A DNA stretch of 64,000 bases, taken from positions 3,782,001 through 3,846,000 of the forward strand of contig OY294069.1 in NCBI GenBank assembly GCA_958510875.1, read 5' to 3'. Below, piece by piece: positions 21,756 to 32,514 of this stretch. Source of the DNA: Endomychus coccineus (taxonomy: Eukaryota > Arthropoda > Insecta > Coleoptera > Endomychidae). Position 1 is the stretch's first letter; the number at the start of each line of letters is the position of its first letter. The position numbers and the translations under genes are program-made. The notes beneath the pieces were generated by a model. That model ran no database searches, was not told the origin of the DNA, and saw only the letters and a program-made list of their open reading frames with translations.

Positions 21756-24101
21756 TTGCAACTTGAAAACTTTTTGCGAAGAAATGTTTCTAATTTCGAC
21801 TATGAAATAATTGTGGGGGATTTAAATATTGATGTATTGAAATGTTCTGATATTTCTAACGAATATTTGAATATAATGTCTGAATACGGTTACAGATCAC
21901 TTATAAATGAACCAACCAGAATACAAGGAAACTCTAAGACTTGTATTGACCACATGTTTATCAAAAGTAAAACTGATGTTGACAATTACATTATACCTTT
22001 AATAGTACATACATGTATTTCTGACCACTTTCCTATTATAGTGCAGATAGTTATGCCAAATGATATAAAAAGTCAAAATAATAATATAGATTATATCAAA
22101 CATATTGATTACAATATACTCAAAAAAGAAATGAATAATATATCTTGGAATGACTTTTACATACAAGATAATGTGGAACTTTTAACTAATAAATTTATTG
22201 ATGTACTGAAACATAAAATAAATATCGCAACTAAATCCATTAAAATAAATAAACAAAATAGAAAACGGAAGATCTGGATCACCAAAGGAATAATTAAATC
22301 CATCCAAACAAGAGATAAAATGTTCACAAAAGTTCAAAGTACACCTGAAGATGCACAACTAAAATTAAATTACTATAAATACCGAAATAAACTATCCAAT
22401 CTAATAATAAAGACTAAAATAAATTATTATAAAGATCAAATTGACAAAAATGAAACATCAGCAAAAAATCTCTGGAACACAATTAATGAAATACATAGAA
22501 GCAAGATTAAAGATACTAATATTAATAAAATTAAAAATGATTTCGATGAAATTGTACAAAATAAAACAGAAATAACTAAGCACTTTAATGAATACTTTAC
22601 AAACATAGGTAAAAAACTAGCTAATCAAATAAAATTAAAAAGAAATTATATAATGACTAGAAAAAGAAATTTACATTCATTATTTCTTCAACCCACAGAT
22701 CCAGCTGAAGTGAGTGAAGTAATAAATACATTAAAAAGTAAAAAATCACCTGGTGAAGATGGAATAAAATCTGAAACATTAAAACATATAGTAGATTACA
22801 TAAAAGAACCATTATCTCATATAATAAACAAAACTTTTGAAACAGGAGAATGTCCAACTGCTTTTAAAACATCTATTGTAAAGCCTATCTTTAAAAATGG
22901 TGATAAAATTGAAATTTCGAACTATAGACCAATATCTATAATCACTAATTTGGCGAAAGTTTTCGAAAAGTTGTTAAAAAGCAGAATAACAAATTTCACA
23001 AAAAAGTATAAGATTCTTTCAGATAGGCAATTTGGTTTTCAAGAAGGCAAATCTACTAACAACGCAATTACATGTCTTACAAATAAAATATATAGTGCTA
23101 TAGATAGAGGAGTGCCTTCATTATGTGTATTCATCGACTTAACGAAGGCATTTGACACAGTGAGCCATTCTCTTCTATTAGAAAGCCTAGAAGATATAGG
23201 GATAAGAGGTTTAAGTCTGAAGTTAGTAAAAAGTTATCTTACTGAAAGGAAACAATCTGTCCAAATAGAAGATGTGAATAGTGAAACAACAACCATAGAA
23301 TACGGCGTGCCGCAAGGCACAGTTCTGGGTCCATTGTTTTTCATAATATACCTGAACAATATTTCTTCTCTCGACAGCAATGGATTTATACTGGCTTTTG
23401 CAGACGATACTGCCATATTTTATGAAGGAAAAACGTGGAAAGAATTGAAGAGAAATGTTGAAGATGATTTAGTGAGAATAAAAGAATGGTTTGATCATAA
23501 GCTTCTAACAATAAATTTCGATAAAACTAATTTCGTTCCTTTTACAAGCTACAAACCATTTTTACCGCAATACAATACTTTAGAAATTAAAATTGACTCC
23601 TTCAACAACAATGTCATAAAATCTGCACAAAGTACCAAATATTTAGGAATATATATAGATTCTCACCTAAAATGGGATGCTCATATGGACTATGTGACCA
23701 AAAAGTTAAGACGCCTTATATATATGTTTAAATACTTGAGACAGATTCTAGACTTCAAACAACTAAAAACAATATATTACGCGTTAATTGAGTCGCACCT
23801 AACTTACGGCATTATCGGTTGGGGTGGCGTTACAAATAGCCATTTATTCAGTTTAAAAACTATTCAAAAACGAATTTTAAAAACAATGCTTGGTAAACGA
23901 ATAACTTATCCAAGTGAAGATGTGTTTAGAGACTCTCAAATACTTGATATTCGACAATTATTCTTTCTAACAATGTCGATAGCTCAGTTTTCTGAAAAAA
24001 AACCTTATGTTAATCACAACTACAATATTAGAAACAAAGAGCATATACTACCTCTGACTATCTTGGCCCAAAAGTATACAACTCGTTACCTGAAATATTG
24101 A
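21756..24101 (+). CDS. LINE endonuclease (C-terminal part) and reverse transcriptase
   Basis: About 780 uninterrupted codons. The frame is open further upstream, so the first listed codon is not a real start. Residues 1-100 are the C-terminal part of an apurinic-type endonuclease: IIVGDLNIDVL (GDxN motif) and the SDHFPI motif near residue 88. Residues about 320-600 are the reverse transcriptase: KSPGEDGI, NYRPISIITN, FIDLTKAFDTVSH with the first Asp, GVPQGTVLGPLFFIIY, and AFADDTAIFYE with the catalytic FADD; KTKYLGIYIDSHLKW-type motifs follow. The C-terminal 150 residues are the usual LINE thumb and tail. The ORF ends at 24101, possibly slightly early, since coding-like sequence continues in another frame for about 100 bases. 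Translation of this copy alone would lack full endonuclease activity. Confidence 0.92.
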   Translation: MQLENFLRRNVSNFDYEIIVGDLNIDVLKCSDISNEYLNIMSEYGYRSLINEPTRIQGNSKTCIDHMFIKSKTDVDNYIIPLIVHTCISDHFPIIVQIVMPNDIKSQNNNIDYIKHIDYNILKKEMNNISWNDFYIQDNVELLTNKFIDVLKHKINIATKSIKINKQNRKRKIWITKGIIKSIQTRDKMFTKVQSTPEDAQLKLNYYKYRNKLSNLIIKTKINYYKDQIDKNETSAKNLWNTINEIHRSKIKDTNINKIKNDFDEIVQNKTEITKHFNEYFTNIGKKLANQIKLKRNYIMTRKRNLHSLFLQPTDPAEVSEVINTLKSKKSPGEDGIKSETLKHIVDYIKEPLSHIINKTFETGECPTAFKTSIVKPIFKNGDKIEISNYRPISIITNLAKVFEKLLKSRITNFTKKYKILSDRQFGFQEGKSTNNAITCLTNKIYSAIDRGVPSLCVFIDLTKAFDTVSHSLLLESLEDIGIRGLSLKLVKSYLTERKQSVQIEDVNSETTTIEYGVPQGTVLGPLFFIIYLNNISSLDSNGFILAFADDTAIFYEGKTWKELKRNVEDDLVRIKEWFDHKLLTINFDKTNFVPFTSYKPFLPQYNTLEIKIDSFNNNVIKSAQSTKYLGIYIDSHLKWDAHMDYVTKKLRRLIYMFKYLRQILDFKQLKTIYYALIESHLTYGIIGWGGVTNSHLFSLKTIQKRILKTMLGKRITYPSEDVFRDSQILDIRQLFFLTMSIAQFSEKKPYVNHNYNIRNKEHILPLTILAQKYTTRYLKY

Positions 24102-24535
24102 AGAAATCTGTGACAAATAAAACATTTAAAGTGAAATGTAGAAAGTATGTATTGAAATTGCCAAGACTAGTTGTTCATAATATAATTGATTCTAAGAATG
24201 CAAAATAATTATATTATAATAAATAAACAAGTTTTTATATTAAAATAAGTAAATATTAAACTAACCTGAATATCCTACATCCTAGAATCATATTGATCGC
24301 TAATTGTTTTTTATAGATTGTCCTTATTTTAAAATTAAGAGCAAAATTTACAATAAATCACAAATATATTTTAAATGTATATGTATCTATAATAAGTTAA
24401 ATTTATGTAATTTTTAAAACCATTGTTCACAATCACACACAAGTGTCAAGTGCGACACTTAAGTGATCATTTATGTTTATTCTGTCCATTGTACATTTTT
24501 TTCACTGTAAATTTGGAATTTTAATGAGAAATAAA

Positions 24536-24536
<1 letters not shown>

Positions 24537-24571
<35 letters not shown>
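24537..24571 (+). repeat. (ATT)n tail of the LINE
   Basis: About eleven ATT repeats follow the last polyadenylation-like signal. Simple-repeat tails of this kind mark the 3' ends of several LINE clades. Confidence 0.85.
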
Positions 24572-24572
<1 letters not shown>

Positions 24573-24996
24573 AGTAATAAAATGAAATAAAACAATGTTT
24601 TCTGTTTAGTTTCTACAATAGATTTTATTTTCCAATAAACAGGACCTGTTTTTATTTTAACATCATAATCGAGTGAATAAAGGAACAACAGGTAGATTTT
24701 TAAATACATAAAGTTGACAGGTTCAATAATGGGGAGGAATGAAGGTCCAATTGGCTATTGAGTGTATTGAATTCAAGATATCTATATTAATTTTCAAACT
24801 TCCCAACTGATTCATCAACTTCCTTTCATTGCAAGTATGAAGGATTTCAAGATTATCTATTGTTATTTTATGATTTGGAATATTAATATAATCGATAATT
24901 GCTGATTTACATTCAATTCAATTCGAATAGCGACAATTTTTTTCTAGATATTAAGAAAATACCAATAACAAAAAAAGCCGTAGTGTCTGTTCTCAG

Positions 24997-25040
24997 GATC
25001 ACGATTATGCATGAACTTTGTGAGTGTCATAATCGTGATC
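24997..25040. other. Perfect 13-bp hairpin
   Basis: GATCACGATTATG (24997-25009) and its exact complement CATAATCGTGATC (25028-25040) flank an 18-base spacer. No terminator-like or RNA gene context was recognised. It may be a chance palindrome or a regulatory fold. Confidence 0.6.
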
Positions 25041-26964
25041 GGCGACTTTGAAAACCCCCGAGAGCCAGAATTTGTTACATATTAATAAATCCGGGTATCA
25101 CCAGGTATTGCAGGAAAGCTTTTGCATGTCGTAATCATCATTAGCAACCGTTATATCCTCTCTCGAATAGTTGACAAGCAATAACAAATATTTTTTAATG
25201 AAATTCATCAAGTAATTCGCGCAGATTCAGGGCGTCAGGACCCCCGGATACCCCGGGGAAGGTTCAAAGGGACCTCAGGGAATTTTTTTGATAGCGTATT
25301 CGTGTTCAGCGACCCCAAAAATCCCCGAGAAACCAATTCGAGTCTGTTTTATTCACCTCAAAAAGTGCCCTCATAAAAATGCATTTTTTGGCTGTAGAAA
25401 TGCAATATATTTATTCCGCAAAAAGCAAACGATGCACAAAATTTCTAAATTACTTTCCAATTAGAATGCAGAAAATCTCATTTCAATCCAACCAGCTGCG
25501 CCAATTTTGGAAGGTGGAATGTTTTATTTCCTCGACTAATTGTTTTCATTCAAGTGAATGCATCCTCAAAGGTAAAAATTATAAGTGGCGTTTTCAGGAA
25601 TGTTCACCTTTCCGAATAAATTTCCTTGTTGCATTTATGTGTAAATCATCGAAACAAATGGAAATATAATAAAGAATTGCCGAAGACCCATTTTACAAAA
25701 AGGTCGTATTAGCTTGTTCGGTAAAATGCTTTCTGCAAACATGATAAATATTTATTGTGTGCTCGTGGATGACATTTTCTGATATGGACATGCGGATGTG
25801 CTATAAACACCCAGGCGTTATGATGTCTTGTCCCGCAAGTGCCATAATGCTCTCGCTCTCAAGTAGAAAAATCCAGATTTCGTCCTTTCACAACCTCTAA
25901 CTCGAAACTTGAAGTGTCTCGATAGACGTGGCATCTGTACGTGGCCTCATTTCCATCGGAACGTCAACTTTTCAGAGTTCAATACGAAATACAAAGGCAA
26001 CACAATTTACAAATAATTGATTTCAAATTGGATTACCTTGGTTATATACAATCGAAATGTACGATCTGAAATCTAATTGAGGTAAGTATCCCCATTCAAT
26101 GAGTTCAAAATAATCAATGTTATTAAAGTACTAAGCACATTTCAGCTCTCAAGTAGCTTTCATTGGATTAGGATTATCATTTCGTACTCATAAGGGTTAT
26201 AGTGTATAAGTATCTTCATTATTTAGTACATATTTCAAACTTGAAGAAAATAACATTCATAAATTATTTAAAATCAAACTTTCAATTGTTACAGTAACAC
26301 CTCTACTTTCGCCCACCTTTCAAAAGAGGTCACCTCTAAAAACGATCAGATTTCGAAATCCTAATTAAAGTTATATGGGAATGATCATTATAATGATCCT
26401 CCTGATAGTGGCACCCCTATAAAGTGACCACGGTCACCAAAGCCGATATTTCTGTTGAAAAGCAACAGTTCAGTAGAAGTGGAAGAAAACTGGCTCGAAA
26501 ACTTTGTGTTGGAGGGGCTCCAGTTAACGACTTCTCAAAAAATTAACACGAATTAGAGAAACCCTTTGAAAAATGTTCTAATTTAGAACAGAAAAGAAAA
26601 TTCCCCAAGACCGAACTATCGGCGATAGACGAAGTTTTTCACAATTGACTTTGTAAAGCAAGAAATGAAAACCTAGTCATATCTGGAAGTTTAGTGAAAG
26701 AAATATGCTTAGGCAATACCTTTGATAGAGTTCCCGACTTCGACAAATTGAGATTTACATGATTGTCATTCTCAATACTATGTGGATAAACTGGGAGGAA
26801 TATTCTAACTCGGCTGAATAATTTTTACCATATAGAAAAAATGATAGTGTAAAATCAGCATTAGTAGGAAACATATTTTGATTACACAGTATGGACAGGA
26901 ATCTATATAGATCAGAAGGAGATGTGAATGTACTGGCGGAAAGATAATTCATTGAATTCAGAGG
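25041..26964. other. Unassigned stretch, possible pogo-like scrap near 26287
   Basis: No supported gene. At 26287 the sequence CAGTAACACCTCTACTTT resembles a pogo/Tigger-type terminus and is followed by blocks such as GTGACCACGGTCACC, but no inverted partner or transposase was found, so this is only a suggestion. Confidence 0.3.
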
Positions 26965-28110
26965 TATCACCTTCTTCTCTTTGATAATTCAGAAGTGTTT
27001 GATTCATCAAATTTTGATGAATTTGGCCGATCTCATCAATTTCGATATAACTGCGTCAAAATACAAGCTCATGGATGAGAAACTCGACTCTTCCATTAGC
27101 TTTCACCTCAGACTCTGAGGAAACATGTTGCAACTTTCCGAAACCCTGATTCTCTCCATCCCCTAGAAAATTACATTATAAAATCATATTTGAGATGAAT
27201 AATACACCCTTAATTGGTATCCACAACCTTCTGAGATCATATGGGACAAAATCCATCAGTTACATGAACCTTCGAAATTCACGCATTTTCCGAAATTTCA
27301 AAAGGGGTGTATGGAAAACAATAAGTTTGGTCTCATCGATTCCGATATAACTGCGTCAAAATACACTCTCATGGATGTGGAATCCGATTCTATCATTAGT
27401 TTTCACCTCAGACTCTAATGAAACATGTTGCCGCTTTCCGAAACCCCGAATTATGGCCACCCGCTAGATAGTTACACCAAAAAATCACATTTGACATGAA
27501 TAATACACCAAAATATGGTATTCACAACATTTTGAGATTAGATAGAACAAGTTCCATCAGTTACATGAGCCTCCGGGAATTTTTGCATTCCGATATAACT
27601 GCGTCAAAATATACTTTCATGGATGAGAAATTCAATTGTACAATAAGTTTTCACCTCAGACTCTCAGGAAGCATGTTGGAGTTTTCCAAAACTCAGAATT
27701 TTGGCCATCCTCTAGATAATATCCCTATAGAATCATATTTGAGATAAATATCACACCCAAAATTGGTATCCACAACCTCCTGACCTCAGGTAGAACAAGT
27801 TCCCTCAGTTACATGCACCTTCAGGAATTTTCGTATTTTCCAAATTATCATAAGGGGTAAGTATGGAAAAATAGTGAATTTAGTTCATCTCATCGATTCC
27901 AATATAGCTGCGTCAAAACACATTCTCATGGATGAGTAATTCGATTCTACCATTAGTTTTCACCTTAGACTCTCAGGAAACATGTTGCAGCTCCCCAAAA
28001 CCCTGAATTTTGGCCATCCCTTAGACAATTACACTATGAAATCACACTTGACAAGAATGATACACCCGAAGTTGTTAACCACAACCTCCTGAAATCAGAT
28101 AGAACAAGTA
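26965..28110 (+). repeat. Tandem array of the ~300-bp satellite-like repeat (array 2)
   Basis: The marker ATATAACTGCGTCAAAAxA recurs near 27046, 27346, 27592 and 27901; TTTTCACCTCAGACTCT recurs near 27100, 27400, 27648 and 27956. The period is therefore about 300 bases, with one unit of about 246. A perfect palindrome ATTCATCAAATTTTGATGAA(T) lies at the left edge (27002-27022). Units diverge by roughly 10-20 percent by eye. This is the inverse of array 1 (10545-11655), 16 kb away. Confidence 0.88.
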
Positions 28111-28189
28111 GTGGTATTTGCCTTTTATATAAATAGATAGATGTGGGAGGACGTTGACAATAAAGATAATGTAACTACATGCTTGTGTA

Positions 28190-28740
28190 ATTTTGAGAAA
28201 AGCGACCGAATAAAGCCGAGTGGATCCGCCATAAACTCGAAATACAACGTGGCTACAGAAATAATTTAGGGTTTCTGGAAGAGCGGTCTACGAAAATAAA
28301 TTAGGGAATATAAGAGTATTGCGCTGGTAAAAAGCTGACAATGATTAGATAACCAAACAATAAAGGGCAGTTCGAAGTTTGCCCGGAGGAACGGGCACGC
28401 CAGTTTATGAGATTCCAGGGAGTTGACATCGCCTGCACTGTAACCGGTTCCGTAAATGTGCCACCGAATTGGATTCTCTCTCTTCGGAAAGTTCGGGGCA
28501 ACGTCAAACCGGAAGTACGACGGAGACTGGTCACGCGATTGATTTTAAATTTCCATATAAATTCAACGTTTCCAGCTGAAGGCTACTATTCAACACTTTC
28601 CTCTTCGTTGACTGAATTGACAAGTGGACCGGTGCCTTAAACTTCCATAAAACGGTTTTACTGTTTTTCGACAACTTTTCGCGATGATACGTTCGCGATT
28701 TGGAAACTCTCACGGATTTCCATTCCGATCGCATACAAAA
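28190..28740. other. GC/CpG-richer non-coding island
   Basis: This stands out by composition, with many CG dinucleotides. The ORFs on both strands (about 67-77 codons) overlap one another and show no domain. Candidate conserved non-coding DNA, not demonstrated. Confidence 0.35.
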
Positions 28741-29210
28741 GCTATTCGTATTTCACCCTGAACTTTGGTTATATGAAAATATGAAAATACGTATAATATA
28801 CTATTTCAATGTTTTAGCATTGGGTTGGACATTGAACATGAGCCTTCTTCAACTTTATCATAATTATACTGAATCCTATCATGTAAGTTCAAATATTAAT
28901 GAAGACTTACACATTATAAAAGCGAAATACATACATACACATTTTCCATTGGGATCAATAGACAAAGTTTTGGTTATACAAGTTGAACAGTGGCGATACG
29001 TCTATCAGTTCCAGGCAGCTGTACCGCTCCTCTCAAAAACTCATCAGTGCAACGAGCCAGACGATGAAGTCACTGACAACAATCACCTTCAAAGATATAA
29101 CTATTGGATAAATAGTTGTGTGTAGGTTCCGTGGTGATAATGATAATATATATGAGAAGTTTCTTTATTTAAATCAACGTAGATTATCAAGATCATGGAG
29201 TAATGTATAT

Positions 29211-29367
29211 TCCACCAAAAACATTCTGTAAAAAACAAGCCAAGTCTCGATGGAGCTGCTTGTTTATCTCTAAAAAGTAATGAAATCTAGACAAAGTCGT
29301 ACCAAGTCTAGGGTTCCTTACTGCGATTTCTTTATTATTATAGTTAATGTTGTGTGACTTGGCCGTT
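29211..29367 (-). repeat. Left arm of a 157-bp inverted repeat with coding-like sequence
   Basis: This is the inverse of 29861-30018. Read on the minus strand it encodes NYNNKEIAVRNPRLGTTLSR and then FHYFLEINKQLHRDL. The other arm encodes the same peptide with mostly conservative changes, suggesting that both derive from a real protein, probably of a mobile element. I do not recognise the family. Confidence 0.8.
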
Positions 29368-29609
29368 GAACATTCTTCATACGTTAGTGGGTACAAGTCA
29401 ATTTTGTTTACACGTAATGTTATCTGTTATAACTACATATGTTTGTTAAGCGAGATAATAGCCCATACTGGTATTGGTAATTGGACGCTAGTGTCTCATT
29501 TTAGGCTGTTGTTGATTGTGCAACACATGCATTCAGCATTGACAATGCTGACTTCTGATCTCTTCTTTTTGGAGCGTCAAATCGACCACCGATCTAACAT
29601 AAAATAGAC

Positions 29610-29651
29610 GTACAGACAGACTTCTATCAATGATTAGAAGTCCGTCTGTAC
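29610..29651. other. 16-bp hairpin between the inverted arms
   Basis: GTACAGACAGACTTCT (29610-29625) pairs with AGAAGTCCGTCTGTAC (29636-29651) with one mismatch, across a 10-base loop. CTGG follows immediately. A hairpin plus CTRR is reminiscent of Helitron 3' ends, but the usual spacing between hairpin and CTRR is absent. Confidence 0.6.
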
Positions 29652-29682
29652 TGGAAAAAATATTTTATACAGTTTGTTCCAG

Positions 29683-29850
29683 GCTCGCCCACACATAAAT
29701 ATTATTGAAATACGCAGCTTTATCAAGCCTACATTTGAATGGTTATTGAACCAACGTTTTCCAAGTAGCAATTTTCCATCGTCAATGGGTAGCGGTTCTG
29801 GCGACAGATTGGTGCAATGGTGTCATGGAGCACCTGGTTTTGTACCCTTG
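29683..29850 (+). pseudogene. LanC-like gene fragment (captured or duplicated exon)
   Basis: About 55 codons, preceded by TTTGTTCCAG (an acceptor-like sequence). The translation contains IKPTFEWLLNQRFPSSNFPS then SGDRLVQWCHGAPGF. The last block matches the zinc-binding WCHGAPG signature of eukaryotic LanC-like proteins, preceded by the family's FPSGNxPxS segment. The similarity stops abruptly at about 29846; the next bases lead into the right inverted arm at 29861. No neighbouring LanC exons are seen, so I read this as a displaced fragment, either captured by a transposon or duplicated. A stray true exon of a gene spanning the region cannot be excluded. Confidence 0.65.
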
Positions 29851-29860
29851 TGTACCCTCC

Positions 29861-30018
29861 AACGGCCAAGTCACACAACATTAACTATAATAATAAAGAA
29901 ATCACAGTAAGGAACCTTAGACTTGGTAGGAGTTTGTCTAGATTTCATCACTTTCTAGAGATAAACAAGCAGCTCCATCGAGACTTGGCTAGTTTCTTAC
30001 AGAATGTTTTTGGTGGGA
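29861..30018 (+). repeat. Right arm of the 157-bp inverted repeat
   Basis: This is the inverse of 29211-29367. On the + strand it encodes NYNNKEITVRNLRLGRSLSR followed by FHHFLEINKQLHRDLA. The arms face outward and enclose the LanC-like fragment. Confidence 0.8.
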
Positions 30019-30021
30019 TCT

Positions 30022-30264
30022 CACTTGTTTTTGTAGAAACGTGGACATATTGATTTTTTCACCATCAGCATTACACGTGTACACTTGCATTTCGTCCCAA
30101 TGTTCAGCAACGTATGCAACTATAGCAGATCTGATACTGCAAGTTGAGTCAGTTCTACCATACACCAAGAAAGATATTGAATGGAAGAGACAAGACCCGT
30201 CTTTGGGCATACGAACTACTTGGTAGCCAATAAGTTCATCGTCGTCTTTTAATATTATCGACAT
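30022..30264 (-). pseudogene. OTU-type cysteine protease domain, truncated
   Basis: The minus-strand frame starts at ATG 30264 (MSIILKDDDELIGYQVVRMP). It then reads KDGSCLFHSISFLVYG, the signature of the OTU fold with the Asp-Gly-x-Cys active-site block (the Cys is the nucleophile). IRSAIVAYVAEHWDEMQVY continues the domain. After about 80 residues the frame runs into the inverted-repeat arm, so the second half with the catalytic His is missing. OTU domains occur both in cellular deubiquitinases and in proteins of several eukaryotic transposons. The setting beside inverted repeats favours a mobile-element origin. Probably non-functional. Confidence 0.75.
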
Positions 30265-30639
30265 TTTTTACGATATTATCTTGCGAAATCAGAAACGTAA
30301 CGTTTATGTTTATATGACAGACAGCTGATACATTGATAGACACATATACGACCGTGGTCACATAAAATGTCCGTGGCAGACCATTTCATATCATAGATAT
30401 TATTAAGGACACAAATGGGCTCTTTTGTTTTCAAATAAGGGTCACCAGGTACTCCAGATCTTCGATTATCCTAGTTTTTATAGTTTTCCCTCTATGTGGC
30501 CATTAAACCCTAACTCTGTACCAAATTTCAGCTCTCTGAGTTTATGGGAAGTACTAGTTCATAAATGCGAAACTTTGCTTTCGCTTAACTTCGGAAATAA
30601 ATGACCTACAGACTTAATATTTCTAGAGAGGCATAACGT

Positions 30640-31085
30640 AATATCCGAAACACAAAATCAATAAAGAATGGTTTGAAAACTTGACATACACAAAAATTCC
30701 GGTTGAGGTGCAGCACACGTTAGGCTCATATTCAAAATTTGCATTGCCTGATGATAAAAAATTGCCTATCAACAATATAATTGCTAATTTAGAATGCGGA
30801 ATTAGAAATAAAAATTTAGAGGAAAAAAATTAAATTAGAAATGAAATTTGTAACATCTTGACAAAACAGAAAGTGGAAAAAGTCATAGAAGGAAATCGTC
30901 TTAACTATCACATAAAAAAGACAAAAGATGCTGACCATCAAATATTAGTTTTGAACGCGGATAAATTAAATAAAACCGTCGTGATGCATATAAATGACTA
31001 CGAAAATAAGATAGGAAATCTATTAAATGATGAAACAAGTTACAAAAAATTAAAATCTGACCTCACATTATCAGTACGAAACGTT
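30640..31085 (+). mobile_element. Penelope-like element fragment (PLE-A copy 4), N-terminal region
   Basis: This matches the inverse of about 19690-20110: VEVQHTLGS-like start, LPINNIIANLECGIRNKN, then a frame break, then a frame at 30858 with HQILVLNADKLNKTVVMH and YKKLKSDLTLSV. Homology stops at about 31085, where unrelated coding-like sequence starts. It has several stops and no pseudo-LTR nearby. Confidence 0.85.
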
Positions 31086-31410
31086 GGGCAGAGATTAGAG
31101 ACGATGATCTCATAGATTACCAGAATAGTATAATTTTGAGCAAAGTAGATAACAATAACAGAGTACAAACTAAAGTAAATGATAAAATAACAGCTACCAC
31201 TGCAGAAAATATTCGAAGAACCTGATATCCAACACCATCTGCCAGAAAGCAGATGGTCAACTGAGAATGAAATTCACAATGTCAGGTATTGATAATACAA
31301 TTCTCGCTATTTGCAGAATCGTAGGGGAAACAGTTGTGAATATAAACGTCAGCTGACGACCTCCAAACAATGATAAATACAAACATATTCCTTGTTACAA
31401 TCATGAACAA
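31086..31410 (+). pseudogene. Unrecognised protein fragment
   Basis: Directly after the Penelope break, + strand translation reads coherently as WAEIRDDDLIDYQNSIILSK, then VDNNNRVQTKVNDKITATTA and ENIRRT, then stops break it; further pieces (TILAICRIVGETVVNI; RPPNNDKYKHIPCYN) follow in shifted frames. Composition and charge pattern look protein-like, but I do not recognise the family. It may belong to another transposon or be a decayed host exon. Confidence 0.4.
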
Positions 31411-31699
31411 AGTTTAAGTTCTCTAGGTTCATGTAACAGTCGGGAAAGTAGTGGTTCACAGTTTATATGATGGTTTGAATGATTGGGTGATGAAAGCATT
31501 CGGTGAAGAAGTCATATACATTCATCTAAGTAAACAAAAGTTTATCTACTCTTTATTCAGTAGTTTTCTGTAAATGTCCAATAGTCTATCCACTGTGACT
31601 GACATCGTATATAGTTTTTTGGCCGTTAACGAGTTTTGAATGATTCCTAGAATCCTAGAATCGTATTATAACCTAGAATTATGTCATTAACTTTATTCA

Positions 31700-31900
31700 T
31701 TTGTTTAGCTCTGTGATGAGGGAATACTCCATACCATCCGAGTTTACTTCTACGTAGACCAGGAAACTAGGGGATATTGTCCAGGCTATTTATCCTTAAT
31801 ACTGAGGGCTGACCGGCTGGCATTCCACCCCGGCATTACCCTTGTGGGTCGTTTGTCCATAACGCGCGATGAGATATATACGATCCCCGTTCACGTAAAT
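31700..31900. other. GC-richer island without gene
   Basis: A short GC-rich stretch (GGCATTCCACCCCGGCATTA near 31820, ATAACGCGCGATGAG) within AT-rich DNA. No domain or RNA structure was identified. Confidence 0.3.
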
Positions 31901-32310
31901 TTATTAGATAGATTTGAAGTTTTATCCAACATCACAGTGGAGAATAAAAGCAATAAAAGTTACGGGTTCCTTTTTATTGTTTTTATTTTGTCTGAGGATA
32001 TAAAAAGATTTCCACAACAAATGCAGAAATATTGCTTCTCCGGGACTTTTATGTAAATTTTTTGCATTAAACTTCGTGCACCTTTGAGAAAATTGAAACG
32101 CGCTGAAATTGTTTCTCTTAATAACGTTCTCACTTATCTGGTAATGCCAGTACTGGAATATTAGTCCATTCCTTGCCTATTCCATATCTGAAGATGCCTG
32201 AGAAATGGATGTTCGAAAATTTCATTAGTTACTTATAAATTCAGAAATATGGCTATTCGACAGACATTCGGTTGAAGTTGCTTGCACTATTCAACAACTT
32301 GATCAAGTAT

Positions 32311-32314
<4 letters not shown>

Positions 32315-32368
<54 letters not shown>
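32315..32368 (+). repeat. (TC)27 microsatellite
   Basis: An uninterrupted run of 27 TC dinucleotides (54 bases), likely to be length-polymorphic. On the opposite strand it reads as GA repeats. Confidence 0.98.
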
Positions 32369-32371
<3 letters not shown>

Positions 32372-32514
32372 ACAGGAAACACCTCACTGGGTATAGACTG
32401 CCACAAATTTCCCGTTCGGTAGAAAATTCCGCCAGGTCTACAATTTGCCAGTGAAGTGCTGTTCGGCTTGAGTTCGACTAGTTCGACTACCTGGTATCCT
32501 GTGGTGGAATAACA

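Larger units (their letters stand above)
21735..24571 (+). mobile_element. Non-LTR retrotransposon, 5'-truncated but with long intact ORF
   Basis: This LINE lacks its 5' end, including any ORF1 and the start of the endonuclease, but keeps a long open frame, a ~460-base 3' untranslated region with several AATAAA signals, and a terminal (ATT)n tract at 24537-24571. It is one of the youngest elements in the window judging by the intact frame. The clade is probably within the Jockey/CR1/L2 assemblage; there is no RNase H domain. Confidence 0.92.

Noticed and set aside
28700..29125. 141-codon ORF on the plus strand with a hydrophobic N-terminal part
   Set aside because: No domain, no homologue recognised and no splice or promoter context. 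Length alone is not enough in AT-rich DNA.
32272..32454. ORF with a Ser-Leu repeat
   Set aside because: It is a translation of the (TC)27 microsatellite.
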